The notes beneath the pieces are model-generated. The model made no database searches. It was not told where the DNA came from and worked only from the letters and a program-made list of their open reading frames with translations. Both the position numbers and the translations under genes were made by a program. Of a stretch of DNA of 64,000 nt, positions 7,746 through 16,369 are shown one piece after another (the first letter of the stretch is position 1; each line of letters opens with the position of its first letter). This stretch comes from Paenibacillus sp. FSL M7-0420 (GTDB lineage Bacteria > Bacillota > Bacilli > Paenibacillales > Paenibacillaceae): NCBI RefSeq assembly GCF_038002345.1, contig NZ_JBBOCJ010000001.1, forward strand, positions 4,216,001 to 4,280,000, read 5' to 3'.

Positions 7746-10700
7746 CGTTGGGCGTGATCCCTCTAGTGATGATGCGAGCATGAATATCCAAGCATTCATT
7801 CGAAATAATCTTCATATTAGGATTGCTGGGTCCAGAAGTTTCATCATATAATCCAATAATTAGTTTGGATAATTCATCTTGCACACCCCATAAACCTTCA
7901 AGATTATCGGTTTGATTATTTATTAAATGTCGACTCATTGATAAAACAACATCCTTGTATTCAATAACTGACTTTGATTCCTCTTCCAAATACTGAACAA
8001 AAGCATACATGGAACTTCGGTTTAAATTTGAATTAGTTATCTCAATCAAAAACTCCTTATCTCTACTTAAATCTATCAAATTATCATAAAATAACCTTGA
8101 GATAGGGATTTCCAGGTCTAAATCGCTTTTTTTAAATCTACGAATAATATCTTTAGCTAAGTGATTATAGCTTTCCTTATTAAAATAGATAGTAACCATA
8201 TCTAATATATTTTCAGCTTGTACCTTACTCATAATTTCGATATTTGTCATTTCCACTTCAAATTCATTCTTAAGGATAAACATTTCAGCCAAGCAGTGCG
8301 CACCCATCTCTATTAATTCCTCATCATCAGAGGTATAACATTGGTTTATAAGTTCTAATACATCTTGACGATATTTGGGATAAAGTAAAAACAACATATC
8401 TTTTGTACCATGAAAGCCTGCAAAGCGATAATCTTGTTTATACATACTAATAATTCTTTCAGATGCCCATTCCTTATCTACATTAAAAGAAGGCCATAAT
8501 GCAAAGAAGCTTGCAAGCCTTACTGCTGGATTTTGATCCGATACCATTTGATCAAGCGTGACTTTTAATTCTTCAAAAAAACCATAATTCCTCCAAATTA
8601 ATCGAGCAATTGATTGAGCTGCTCTCCCTCTTACACAATTTAATGCGTTACTTTGTAACATGTTGAACGTATGCATTTCCTTATCTTCATTATTAGTCAC
8701 ATCAGGTTTTCCCATTATCGGATTCTTATGATTAATTGCAATATCTTTGATAATATCAAGGATTTCATGGGACCATGCAATATTATCTCTCTTCTCAATA
8801 ATCGTGCATAAGGAGCTTGCCCTACTATAATTGTCATTATCATATAGATACTTCAATATCATTTCTTCTAATAATTCTTGAGGAATATTATTCAAGTAAC
8901 TGCTATGTGCAACACCATTATAAAGTGAGTCAATATATGCGTCAGAAACCTCTTCATGAATAGATAACAATAACTTGATCATCCTTGTAGGGTTTTCAGT
9001 TACAGCATCATTAAAACTACTTGAAAATGTTGAAAGAGAGTTTTCGATAAAACCTCCTGGAATCTCTGTCCAACGTTTTCTCTGTTTGTCATTTAGCTTT
9101 TTATTTGTTAATAAAGTTCTCCATGTTCTATTATTTAAATTCTTACCTTCTATAGGGGAATTTACCGAACCACCATGTCCATTTGAATATTTGTAAATTG
9201 AGGATTCATTAAGGGATTTTCGTTTCAAAATCAAGAGTAATTCCTTGGCTTTATTACTTAAACGATTACTTGGGAGAGCTTCTAAAATATCTCTCTGAAA
9301 ATCCCCCCAAAAACTCCAGTAAGCTTTATAATCTTTATTTCCTTTATTGTATTCAATTCTTCGACGATACATATCTTTTGCTCGTGGAGAAATGTAGCTT
9401 ATTACCTTATTTTCTAGCATCCCAAAAACCTCTTGTTTGCATGTTTCAGAATGTCTGATTAATATCCTTTTGGCTAATAATAACTCATCACCAATACCAC
9501 TTGTTTTTTCAAAAATGTTATTATCAAAATCAATACTTAAATATTCAATAATAAAATCACTATACGTATGTGGGAAATTACACATTCCATCTAATATCAA
9601 TTCATTAAAGATTGCTTTGCCCTTCCCCATGTATTCATCATAGCGATTTAAAAATAAGTCCGGATCATTAGCAATTATTGCTGCATTAGCTTTTTTTATA
9701 ATTCCAATACTTGCTCTCTCTAAATTTCTTCTGTAATTACTTCTAGCAGACCAATCACCATAATTTAGCATCCCATCGTCTGACGTAGGAATATACGGCA
9801 ATAATATGTTGATTACATCCATTCCATTTTTTATAAATATTTCAGAATCTTCTTCTAGGAATTCATCCACATATCTATATATACTTTGACTCTGTCTCTT
9901 GAGTTGATTATTCAATAAAAATGCTAAAACTCTTATTGTTCTCATTTCACATTTTTTCAGCATTGCCTTAATGTCAATATCCGTATCAGCAAGTTGAGGA
10001 TATTTGTTATAAAACTCCATACGAAGTTCAAACATCTCATCTGTATCATAATTTATATTGTGTGAAAAGCATCGAAAAAACTCCATATCATCTTCTTCTG
10101 ATTTAAATAAATGTTCTACTATAAATTCAACATCTTTGACTTCATAATTTGGAGAGAGATTGATTACAAGCTTTAATGCAATATTCTTTTTTTCAGGATC
10201 ACTAAACCATTTATCTAAAAACCCATGATCTCTAAGTAGTCTAATATATTGTGGTTTAGTGTAAACGACATTATTTATTATATGCTTACTGTATAAGTCA
10301 TTTTCACAATTTTCTAATATATAAGTTTGAATATTTTCGTCTATAGTGTCTAACTGATTTAATATTTCAAAAAAGACAAATTTAAGACTATATCTAACCT
10401 GATCAGAAGATAACATTGTTTGACCTGCTTTAAGAAAATCTTCACTACACTGTTCGTTAAGATTCTGCAGTAGCATCTGCACCTGATATCTTTTTCCAGG
10501 GGTCTGCTGTTCTATACCTCCAATAGCCCCTAATATATCTTCAGTTTCATAATACTCAGTTAACATCTTTTCAACCAAGAAATAGTCTAATATGGACTGG
10601 TGAGCAAATGAAATCTTATTGTTTTGTATTACCAAAAAGCCGTTAGAAGATAAATTATCCAAGACTGATATATTATCATTTAGAAGCATTCGAGGAATTG

Positions 10701-12273
10701 AAATTCGTCCGACTTTATTAAAATGACTTACTAACTTTTCTTTTGTTATGTTTACCTCTGTTTCACTAATACCTAGTTGAGTGCAATTTCTTTTTAGTTG
10801 TAGCCACCAAGCAGTTATCAAATGATTCGCTGTTGAAAACTCATTGTAAGTATTCCCTTTGTCTAATTTACTCCAAATAAAAATATTACTTGGAATTTTA
10901 AGTATTTGTTTCAATTTGTTTGTTAACCCACTGTACTCTGAGCCAATAATATTTTGAACTGTTTCCTCATTCAACTCATTAATTATAATCTTTTTCCACT
11001 GAATTTTATTCTTATTATCGCTGTTCGAAAACAATGATTTGATATTATTATCGTTTTCCAAGTCGTATGTTCTGCAAACAAAAACAACAGATATTTTATT
11101 ACTTCTTTCAAGGTTTAATTTCTCTACTTGATTAATTATCTGATCACATACCAACAGAGCATCTCTTGAATGCGCTTGAGTCCAACGTAGTGCATCCAAT
11201 TGGTCTAGAATGACTACTGACCTCTCTGTTTTGGAAACACTATGAATACAATGAGCAATAGAGGCCGGCAATCCTAAATTTTCTCCCCATTTTTCAGCAT
11301 TATTACCTGGAATGCGTTTGTCTAACTTTATAGCCAGATATTGTATTGTATTCTCTAAGCAATAATTAATGATATCTTCAGTGCAACCACTTTTCCCATA
11401 ACCAGCTTTTCCATGTATTAATATTGAATTTCCAAATTCTATTTGTTCTCTACATTTTGCAAATTCTTGTCTATTTATTAACTTTCCTTTAAATGGAGTA
11501 AAAGAAGAACTATACTCCCTATTTAGTTCATTAATTCTAGGAATAATTCGAGTATCCTTTGCAAGTTCTTTTAGTATTATTCCTCTTTCTTCAAAAAATT
11601 TATGTATTACAGATGAATTGATCTCTTTACCATACATAGTCCCTTCAACCATCCAGGACACTAAAGTATCGTATATTTCTTCTTCATTTCCAATGAACAA
11701 CAAACTTATTTTTGATATCATTATTTCCTTTAATTGAGTGTCTGGAATTTGTCGATAATGTATTCTCCGTAAATATGCTATACATTTCTTAAGATCGGAA
11801 TCAAGATTAGGATTTATCCCCATTGCTTTACAGAAATTTTCAAAAAAATTATTAATCTCTTTACTCGCATCAGGAATACGACTGTGATAAAAGTCTTTTG
11901 GTGAACTACTAGTACTCTTTGCCCTAGTTATTAAGTCCTCTAATAAAGTAAAAGCTAATGGAGAGACTAGAGATACCGAAATTGTTGCATCTCTTTCTAA
12001 ATGGTGTTTCCAATTTGAAAAGATCCCTTTGGCATTTGCAGTGCCAAATTCCCAATATTCTTTACTTCCACTTCTTCCTTTACACTGTTGGCCTTCTCTA
12101 CTGCCATTCTTATAACCAACCCATATATCTATGCCTTGCTCATCCTCCCCGAGGGCTTCTAGAATAAAATAATCAATCTTTTCATCTAATACCTGAAGTA
12201 CTTGGTACACCGCATATCTATACTCATATCTGTTACCAAGTTTATCTCCCCTGCCCCCGGTTGGATACGGCAT
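7729..12273 (-). CDS. Putative antiviral STAND ATPase with PD-(D/E)xK nuclease head
   Basis: A very large 1514-residue protein. N-terminal domain (about 1-150): a restriction-like nuclease of Cap4/DUF4297 or Mrr type, with E39, D49 and Q63-C-K65 in the spacing of a PD-(D/E)xK site. Central P-loop domain: Walker A GKAGYGKS at 288-295 and Walker B VVILDQLD at 353-360, as in STAND/NACHT-type ATPases. From about 560 onward the protein is a long helical solenoid, partly HEAT-like (for example NPAVRLASFFALWPS), suited to ligand sensing. This nuclease-STAND-repeat order is that of antiviral sensors (Avs and related families). ATG 12273 has GGGGGT upstream. The gene is visibly AT-rich against its neighbours, has no operon partner and replaces the front of a VOC gene, all signs of transfer. 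Antiviral function is inferred. Confidence 0.72.
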   Translation of the reverse strand: MPYPTGGRGDKLGNRYEYRYAVYQVLQVLDEKIDYFILEALGEDEQGIDIWVGYKNGSREGQQCKGRSGSKEYWEFGTANAKGIFSNWKHHLERDATISVSLVSPLAFTLLEDLITRAKSTSSSPKDFYHSRIPDASKEINNFFENFCKAMGINPNLDSDLKKCIAYLRRIHYRQIPDTQLKEIMISKISLLFIGNEEEIYDTLVSWMVEGTMYGKEINSSVIHKFFEERGIILKELAKDTRIIPRINELNREYSSSFTPFKGKLINRQEFAKCREQIEFGNSILIHGKAGYGKSGCTEDIINYCLENTIQYLAIKLDKRIPGNNAEKWGENLGLPASIAHCIHSVSKTERSVVILDQLDALRWTQAHSRDALLVCDQIINQVEKLNLERSNKISVVFVCRTYDLENDNNIKSLFSNSDNKNKIQWKKIIINELNEETVQNIIGSEYSGLTNKLKQILKIPSNIFIWSKLDKGNTYNEFSTANHLITAWWLQLKRNCTQLGISETEVNITKEKLVSHFNKVGRISIPRMLLNDNISVLDNLSSNGFLVIQNNKISFAHQSILDYFLVEKMLTEYYETEDILGAIGGIEQQTPGKRYQVQMLLQNLNEQCSEDFLKAGQTMLSSDQVRYSLKFVFFEILNQLDTIDENIQTYILENCENDLYSKHIINNVVYTKPQYIRLLRDHGFLDKWFSDPEKKNIALKLVINLSPNYEVKDVEFIVEHLFKSEEDDMEFFRCFSHNINYDTDEMFELRMEFYNKYPQLADTDIDIKAMLKKCEMRTIRVLAFLLNNQLKRQSQSIYRYVDEFLEEDSEIFIKNGMDVINILLPYIPTSDDGMLNYGDWSARSNYRRNLERASIGIIKKANAAIIANDPDLFLNRYDEYMGKGKAIFNELILDGMCNFPHTYSDFIIEYLSIDFDNNIFEKTSGIGDELLLAKRILIRHSETCKQEVFGMLENKVISYISPRAKDMYRRRIEYNKGNKDYKAYWSFWGDFQRDILEALPSNRLSNKAKELLLILKRKSLNESSIYKYSNGHGGSVNSPIEGKNLNNRTWRTLLTNKKLNDKQRKRWTEIPGGFIENSLSTFSSSFNDAVTENPTRMIKLLLSIHEEVSDAYIDSLYNGVAHSSYLNNIPQELLEEMILKYLYDNDNYSRASSLCTIIEKRDNIAWSHEILDIIKDIAINHKNPIMGKPDVTNNEDKEMHTFNMLQSNALNCVRGRAAQSIARLIWRNYGFFEELKVTLDQMVSDQNPAVRLASFFALWPSFNVDKEWASERIISMYKQDYRFAGFHGTKDMLFLLYPKYRQDVLELINQCYTSDDEELIEMGAHCLAEMFILKNEFEVEMTNIEIMSKVQAENILDMVTIYFNKESYNHLAKDIIRRFKKSDLDLEIPISRLFYDNLIDLSRDKEFLIEITNSNLNRSSMYAFVQYLEEESKSVIEYKDVVLSMSRHLINNQTDNLEGLWGVQDELSKLIIGLYDETSGPSNPNMKIISNECLDIHARIITRGITPNDELWD

Positions 12274-12299
12274 ACATTAACCCCCATAAAATAAATTTG

Positions 12300-12322
12300 C
12301 GTTGAATGAAAAAGATTCAACG
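12300..12322 (-). promoter_or_regulatory. Stem-loop in the leader of the STAND ATPase gene
   Basis: An 8-base perfect inverted repeat (CGTTGAAT and ATTCAACG) with a 7-base loop GAAAAAG sits 27 bases before the ATG of the large ATPase gene. It may be an operator or an mRNA hairpin that limits translation. There is no T-run, so it is not a standard terminator. Confidence 0.45.
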
Positions 12323-12469
12323 ATCAAACAATTCAATAAATTCCCATATATTCATTCTATCATTTGATTTACATATTTTAAAGAACGTTTGTTTGTACTT
12401 AAAATTAATATCCACTCCATTCTCCTACATTTTTTTGATTTAAATATTTAATTAATATGCTCATCTAAA

Positions 12470-12491
12470 GTCCCTTCGATGTCCCTTCGAT
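12470..12491. repeat. 11-bp perfect tandem duplication
   Basis: GTCCCTTCGAT occurs twice head to tail. It lies in the AT-rich gap between the large ATPase gene and the DUF6809-like gene, at about the point where base composition returns to normal, and could mark an insertion or slippage scar. Confidence 0.6.
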
Positions 12492-12503
12492 AGTAATTTT
12501 GAA

Positions 12504-12535
12504 CAAAAAAACCGAAGCTCCCCTACGCCCCGGTT
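12504..12535 (-). terminator. Rho-independent terminator of the DUF6809-like gene
   Basis: On the minus strand AACCGGGGC pairs with GCTTCGGTT (9 pairs, two G-U) around an 8-base loop and is followed by seven T residues. It lies 10 bases after the stop at 12545. Confidence 0.8.
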
Positions 12536-12544
12536 CCTTCGCTG

Positions 12545-12835
12545 CTAATTTATGCCTTCGTGATTAGACTCCTTCTCCCCGCCAAACACCTCAATCATCA
12601 TTAACGCACCTATTTTGTAGCCTTGAATAAAAGATAATGCCGAATGCAGCGAGCAGGATTCACTATGTAGCTCCAGCAATTCCTCGACCTGATCAAAATC
12701 CTCTTGGGGTAGCCTCTCTTTAAGCATCAGTAATGAATCAATAATCCGCTGATTAATCCTTCGTGATTCTGGATCGTTTGGCTTCATCCGCTCATTGGGA
12801 CGCAAACTCCCATAATACAAATCCTCCAAAATCAT
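12545..12835 (-). CDS. Small acidic protein, DUF6809-like
   Basis: A 96-residue soluble helical protein starting MILEDLYYGSLRPNER. The start at ATG 12835 is chosen because AAAGGAGG lies 10 bases upstream; a longer frame to 12955 has no ribosome site. The N-terminal LYYG-x-LRP-x-ER pattern and overall length match the Firmicute family I recall as DUF6809, whose function is unknown and which is often found near phage-related genes. It ends with its own terminator. Confidence 0.7.
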   Translation of the reverse strand: MILEDLYYGSLRPNERMKPNDPESRRINQRIIDSLLMLKERLPQEDFDQVEELLELHSESCSLHSALSFIQGYKIGALMMIEVFGGEKESNHEGIN

Positions 12836-13063
12836 GATTATCAGGCCTCCTTTGAATGTGATACGTATACTTGTGGACAATAGCTCCCTACCCATCAAGT
12901 TTAACTGATAAAGTGGGTATATATTGTTTTTTATGCAGTATTCGCATATAATCACAACCTCTACAAAAACAAGCCCATATGCCGATGTTAAAGAAAATAA
13001 AGTACTAGACTAGCGAGAACGCTTCGTTAAGCAAACGGACAGTCTAACGCAACAAAATCAACG

Positions 13064-13092
13064 AAAAACGCGGACATTAGCTGCCCGCGTTT
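13064..13092 (-). terminator. Rho-independent terminator of the deaminase gene
   Basis: On the minus strand AAACGCGG and CCGCGTTT form an 8-pair stem with an 11-base loop followed by TTTTTCG, 15 bases after the stop at 13107. The remaining 230 bases up to 12836 show no gene. Confidence 0.8.
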
Positions 13093-13106
13093 CTAGTAAT
13101 TAGGAA

Positions 13107-14393
13107 TTAAATGCCTTCAACGATACGCTTAGACCGCATTGAAACTTGCTCCAATAACTCGTCTTCATCAATGGTGAGCAGTTGACGGCCTTGCATTAAG
13201 ACTTTTCCGTTAACGATGGTGGTGTCCACGTCCGCACCGTTAGCGCAATATGCGAGCAGTGAATGGAGGTTGTGTACCGGCTGCAAGTGGGGTTTTCTCA
13301 TATCAATCAAGATGATATCTGCCTTCTTCCCGATTTCGAGCGTGCCCACCTCATGGGCGATGCGGAGCAACTGCGCACTTCCAGCCGTCGCCATGCGAAG
13401 AGCATCCATTGCGGGAAGCTTCGTGGGGTCCCCGTAATCCAACTTTTGCAGCCATGTTGCCGCCCGGATCTCTTCGAACATGTCTAACGTGGTGGCACTG
13501 CCCGCCCCATCCGTGCCTAAGCCTATCGTAATCCCTTGGTCAGCCATATCCTTGATCGGCGCTATGCCGCAGCCAAGTTTGAGATTGCTCACTGGATTAT
13601 GGGACACTCCGCCCCGCATACTCTTCAGATAACCGATATCACGGCGATTTAGATGCACGCTATGTGCGAGGAGCACATGCGCCTGTTCAAACAGACCGAG
13701 GTGATACAAATATTCGGTTGGGGTCTGATTATACTTTTCCCGAATCTGAATGACTTCCTCTTTCGTTTCGGCCAAATGAGTATGTAACGGTATGTCCTCC
13801 TGCTCCGCCAAGTCGATAAGCTCTCTAAATGGCTGCGGAGGAACTGTGTAAGGGGAATGCGGACCTAGCATGGTCGTGATTCTGCCATCCGCTGCACCGC
13901 TCCAGTGACGAACGAGATCAAGCGCCTCGGACATTCGCCGCCCTCCGTCATTTTCGAGGAAGGTGAGCCCCCGTGTTAAAGAAGCCCGCATACCGGCCTC
14001 TTCTACCGCTGCCGCGATTTCATTCATGTGAATGTACATGTCGGCGAAGGTTGTCGTACCCGATTTAATCATTTCCGCCATCGCGAGCTTTGCTCCCCAA
14101 TAAATATCCTCTGGAGTCATGCGTGCTTCAGCAGGGAGCATTTTCTGGTTCAACCAATCCATAAGCTTCAAATCGTCGGAAAATCCCCGCAATAAGCTCA
14201 TAGACGAGTGTTGGTGGGCGTTGATCAGCCCGGGCATTGCAGCCATACCCCCGCCATGAATGATCACATCTGCCCCAGTAGATATAATGGACTGAATGTC
14301 CGCTATGCGGTCCCCGTCGATGAGAATATCCCCGATATAGGGTTCCTCGATTCCCATGGTTAAGATGGTCGAACCTTTGATTAACGTCTTCAT
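13107..14393 (-). CDS. mtaD: Amidohydrolase, MTA/SAH deaminase-like
   Basis: A 428-residue cytosolic metal-dependent amidohydrolase of the 5-methylthioadenosine/S-adenosylhomocysteine deaminase group. Motifs seen: PGLINAHQHSSMSLLRG (usual HTH metal pair here HQH), HLAETKEE, a His in AHSVHL, SHNPVSNLKLGCG and GTDGAGS with the catalytic Asp. Length is normal. The enzyme would deaminate MTA, SAH or adenosine to the inosine form. ATG 14393 has AAAAGGAGG upstream. It is expressed from a MerR-type promoter and is divergent from a MerR-methyltransferase fusion, which suggests the pair is functionally linked, for example clearing SAH made by the methyltransferase; that link is inference. Confidence 0.8.
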   Translation of the reverse strand: MKTLIKGSTILTMGIEEPYIGDILIDGDRIADIQSIISTGADVIIHGGGMAAMPGLINAHQHSSMSLLRGFSDDLKLMDWLNQKMLPAEARMTPEDIYWGAKLAMAEMIKSGTTTFADMYIHMNEIAAAVEEAGMRASLTRGLTFLENDGGRRMSEALDLVRHWSGAADGRITTMLGPHSPYTVPPQPFRELIDLAEQEDIPLHTHLAETKEEVIQIREKYNQTPTEYLYHLGLFEQAHVLLAHSVHLNRRDIGYLKSMRGGVSHNPVSNLKLGCGIAPIKDMADQGITIGLGTDGAGSATTLDMFEEIRAATWLQKLDYGDPTKLPAMDALRMATAGSAQLLRIAHEVGTLEIGKKADIILIDMRKPHLQPVHNLHSLLAYCANGADVDTTIVNGKVLMQGRQLLTIDEDELLEQVSMRSKRIVEGI

Positions 14394-14419
14394 CGTGACA
14401 GCCTCCTTTTCTAGGGTTT

Positions 14420-14451
14420 ATACTAAACCTTGACGTTAAGTGAGGGTCAAG
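14420..14451 (-). promoter_or_regulatory. MerR-type promoter and operator for the deaminase gene
   Basis: On the minus strand TTGACC (14445-14450) and TAGTAT (14420-14425) are separated by 19 bases, the overlong spacer typical of MerR-activated promoters. The spacer and -35 contain the dyad CTTGAC-N11-GTCAAG (14429-14451). The adjacent divergent gene encodes a MerR-domain protein, the obvious candidate ligand. Confidence 0.75.
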
Positions 14452-14471
14452 AACATAAAGGGGTCTAGCTC

Positions 14472-15467
14472 ATGAAAATAAAAGAAGTCGCTGATATGCT
14501 GAAAATATCGCAGCGCGCGATTCGGTTTTACGAAGCCAAAGGTCTCATTGCTCCTTCCAAACAAGCTGACAATCAGTACCGGAGGTTTGACGAAGAAGAT
14601 ATTTGGCGCTTGCAGACGATCATTGCACTCAGGGAATCAGGAATGCCGGTTAGTGAGATTCGGACTGCACTATTGGATATTGAAGCCAAAGGAAACAGTC
14701 AATTACGATATTTGTTGGAACTCCAGCGATCCGTCATGTTCACCAAGTGGGTCGAAATGCAGCAGATTATCGAGACAACAGACCAAATGATTGAAACCCT
14801 CAAGAATGACCATACCCTTCCGCTTGACGACATTTACATTCTGGCGGAGGGTTCGAGAAGACTGAGAGAACAACGGACATGGAAGGATAAGTGGGGTTAT
14901 GACCGCTTAGCCGGCGTTCACGATCAGTTGGTTCAAGAGGACACACGGAAATATGGGGACTATGATGAGGCGCTGCGGCTCGTTGTGAAGTGGGTCTCGC
15001 CCATCCTTGGTGATAGGGGTTTGGACATTGGAACGGGTACGGGAAATTTAGCCGGCCGACTGATCCATGAAGGCGCGGTGATGGCTGGGGTGGATCAGTC
15101 CAACGAAATGTTAAAAGAGTGCCAGCGCAAATTTCCCGAGATGGAGACCAAGCTTGGCAATTTCCTGGCACTTCCGTACCTTGACGGGAAATTTGATTTT
15201 ATTGTTTCAAGTTTTGCCCTGCATCATCTGACGAGCGGCCAAATGCTGTTAGCTGTTCAGGAGATGCGCAGGGTATTAAAACCTCACGGAAGGATCTGCA
15301 TCGCGGATTTGATGATTGACGGGGAAGGAAGCACAGCGCATGAAGGTGATGAGGATTCTCTTCTACTCCCCAAGCTCATTGATTTATTAGAGGATAGCGG
15401 ATGCATCACGAAACACCTAAAAGTAAATCGATTGTTGCATGTTGTTCTAGCAGTACCTATCCGGTAA
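14472..15467 (+). CDS. MerR regulator fused to a SAM methyltransferase
   Basis: A 331-residue two-domain protein. Residues 1-70 are a MerR winged helix (MKIKEVADMLKISQRAIRFY, then a YYRRF-like wing NQYRRFDEEDI), residues 71-115 a dimerisation coiled coil. From about 140 a class I methyltransferase follows: motif I GLDIGTGTGNLAGRL at about 183-197, an acidic strand end GVDQS, and motif IV FDFIVSSFALHHL. MerR proteins bend promoters with long spacers; here the fused enzyme domain could act as the SAM/SAH or small-molecule sensor, or the enzyme could be genuinely catalytic. AAAGGGG precedes the ATG. The neighbouring promoter has the matching architecture. Confidence 0.85.
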   Translation: MKIKEVADMLKISQRAIRFYEAKGLIAPSKQADNQYRRFDEEDIWRLQTIIALRESGMPVSEIRTALLDIEAKGNSQLRYLLELQRSVMFTKWVEMQQIIETTDQMIETLKNDHTLPLDDIYILAEGSRRLREQRTWKDKWGYDRLAGVHDQLVQEDTRKYGDYDEALRLVVKWVSPILGDRGLDIGTGTGNLAGRLIHEGAVMAGVDQSNEMLKECQRKFPEMETKLGNFLALPYLDGKFDFIVSSFALHHLTSGQMLLAVQEMRRVLKPHGRICIADLMIDGEGSTAHEGDEDSLLLPKLIDLLEDSGCITKHLKVNRLLHVVLAVPIR

Positions 15468-15493
15468 AAAAACCTTACCCCTGCGTCAAGGTT
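15466..15493 (-). terminator. Weak terminator of the SDR gene, or MerR-site relic
   Basis: On the minus strand AACCTT and AAGGTT form a 6-pair stem with an 11-base loop followed by seven T residues, 37 bases after the SDR stop. The 10-mer AACCTTGACG in it is identical to part of the MerR operator at 14426-14435, so the element may instead be, or derive from, a second MerR site. Confidence 0.45.
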
Positions 15494-15529
15494 CACCGTA
15501 TTGTATGTGATTTACAACAACGCCCCTTT

Positions 15530-16258
15530 TTACCAAGCCACAACTCCATGCTCATCAAAAAAGCCGCCAGTTGGACCATCACTAGCTATTGTGGCAAGCT
15601 CCACTACAACGGAAGCTGCTTGTTCGACTGAACGATAGCCACTATTACCATTTAAATCGGTAGCTGTAAATCCAGGGCAAACGGAGTTGATTTTAATAGG
15701 AGAATCACTTAAATCTTTAGCAAAGGAAACGGTTAAAGCATTTACAGCCGTTTTAGAACTATTGTAGGCGAGTGAATTCGCCTTATAAAATTCCGACGTT
15801 GAGTCTGAATTCAAGGTTAAGGAACCTAATGCGCTGGAAAGATTAACGATTCTTCCGGCAGAAGAATTTCTGAGCAATGGAAGCATTGCTTTAGTGACAG
15901 AAAATACACCGAAAACGTTTGTCTCATAGGTATTCTTGAGAACAGACAATTCCAGTTCAACGGGAGAGGTGTTTTCTTCGAAAAACACGCCTGCATTATT
16001 AATCAAGATATCAAGCAATCCATACTCTTGCTCAATCCATTCTGCTGCGGAGAGAACGGAGCTGGGGTTCGTGACATCAAGAACCACTGTTTTAGCTTTA
16101 ATTTTCTCCTTTTCCAATAACGTTACGGCCTCATGTCCTTTATTTTCGCTTCTTGCTCCTATTAAAATCTCGTACCCCATATTTCCCAATTGTCTTGCTG
16201 TCTCAAAACCGATACCTTTGTTTCCACCTGTAATTAATACGATCTTAGATTTATTCAT
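15530..16258 (-). CDS. Short-chain dehydrogenase/reductase
   Basis: A 242-residue classical SDR. The NAD(P)-binding motif GGNKGIG is at about residues 11-17, NNAG near 88, the catalytic Ser in IVNLSSALG and the YxxxK pair in AYNSSKTAV. A basic residue after the first glycine motif (GARSENK) suggests NADPH. The usual substrate range is small carbonyl compounds or alcohols. ATG 16258 has AGGAGG eight bases upstream. It lies next to an AraC-type regulator on the same strand, separated by 111 bases. Confidence 0.87.
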   Translation of the reverse strand: MNKSKIVLITGGNKGIGFETARQLGNMGYEILIGARSENKGHEAVTLLEKEKIKAKTVVLDVTNPSSVLSAAEWIEQEYGLLDILINNAGVFFEENTSPVELELSVLKNTYETNVFGVFSVTKAMLPLLRNSSAGRIVNLSSALGSLTLNSDSTSEFYKANSLAYNSSKTAVNALTVSFAKDLSDSPIKINSVCPGFTATDLNGNSGYRSVEQAASVVVELATIASDGPTGGFFDEHGVVAW

Positions 16259-16369
16259 AAAATTGCCTCCTACATTCTTGTTTTAATACGGCTGCGTTTA
16301 CCGCATGAGATAAGAATATCAGGGAGACGAATACATTTCTTTGCCTACAAGCTCATTCTATTTGTTTAT

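Noticed and set aside
12836..13106. Extension of the DUF6809-like gene to 12955
   Set aside because: The internal ATG at 12835 has a strong AAAGGAGG site; the longer start has none and adds unrelated residues.
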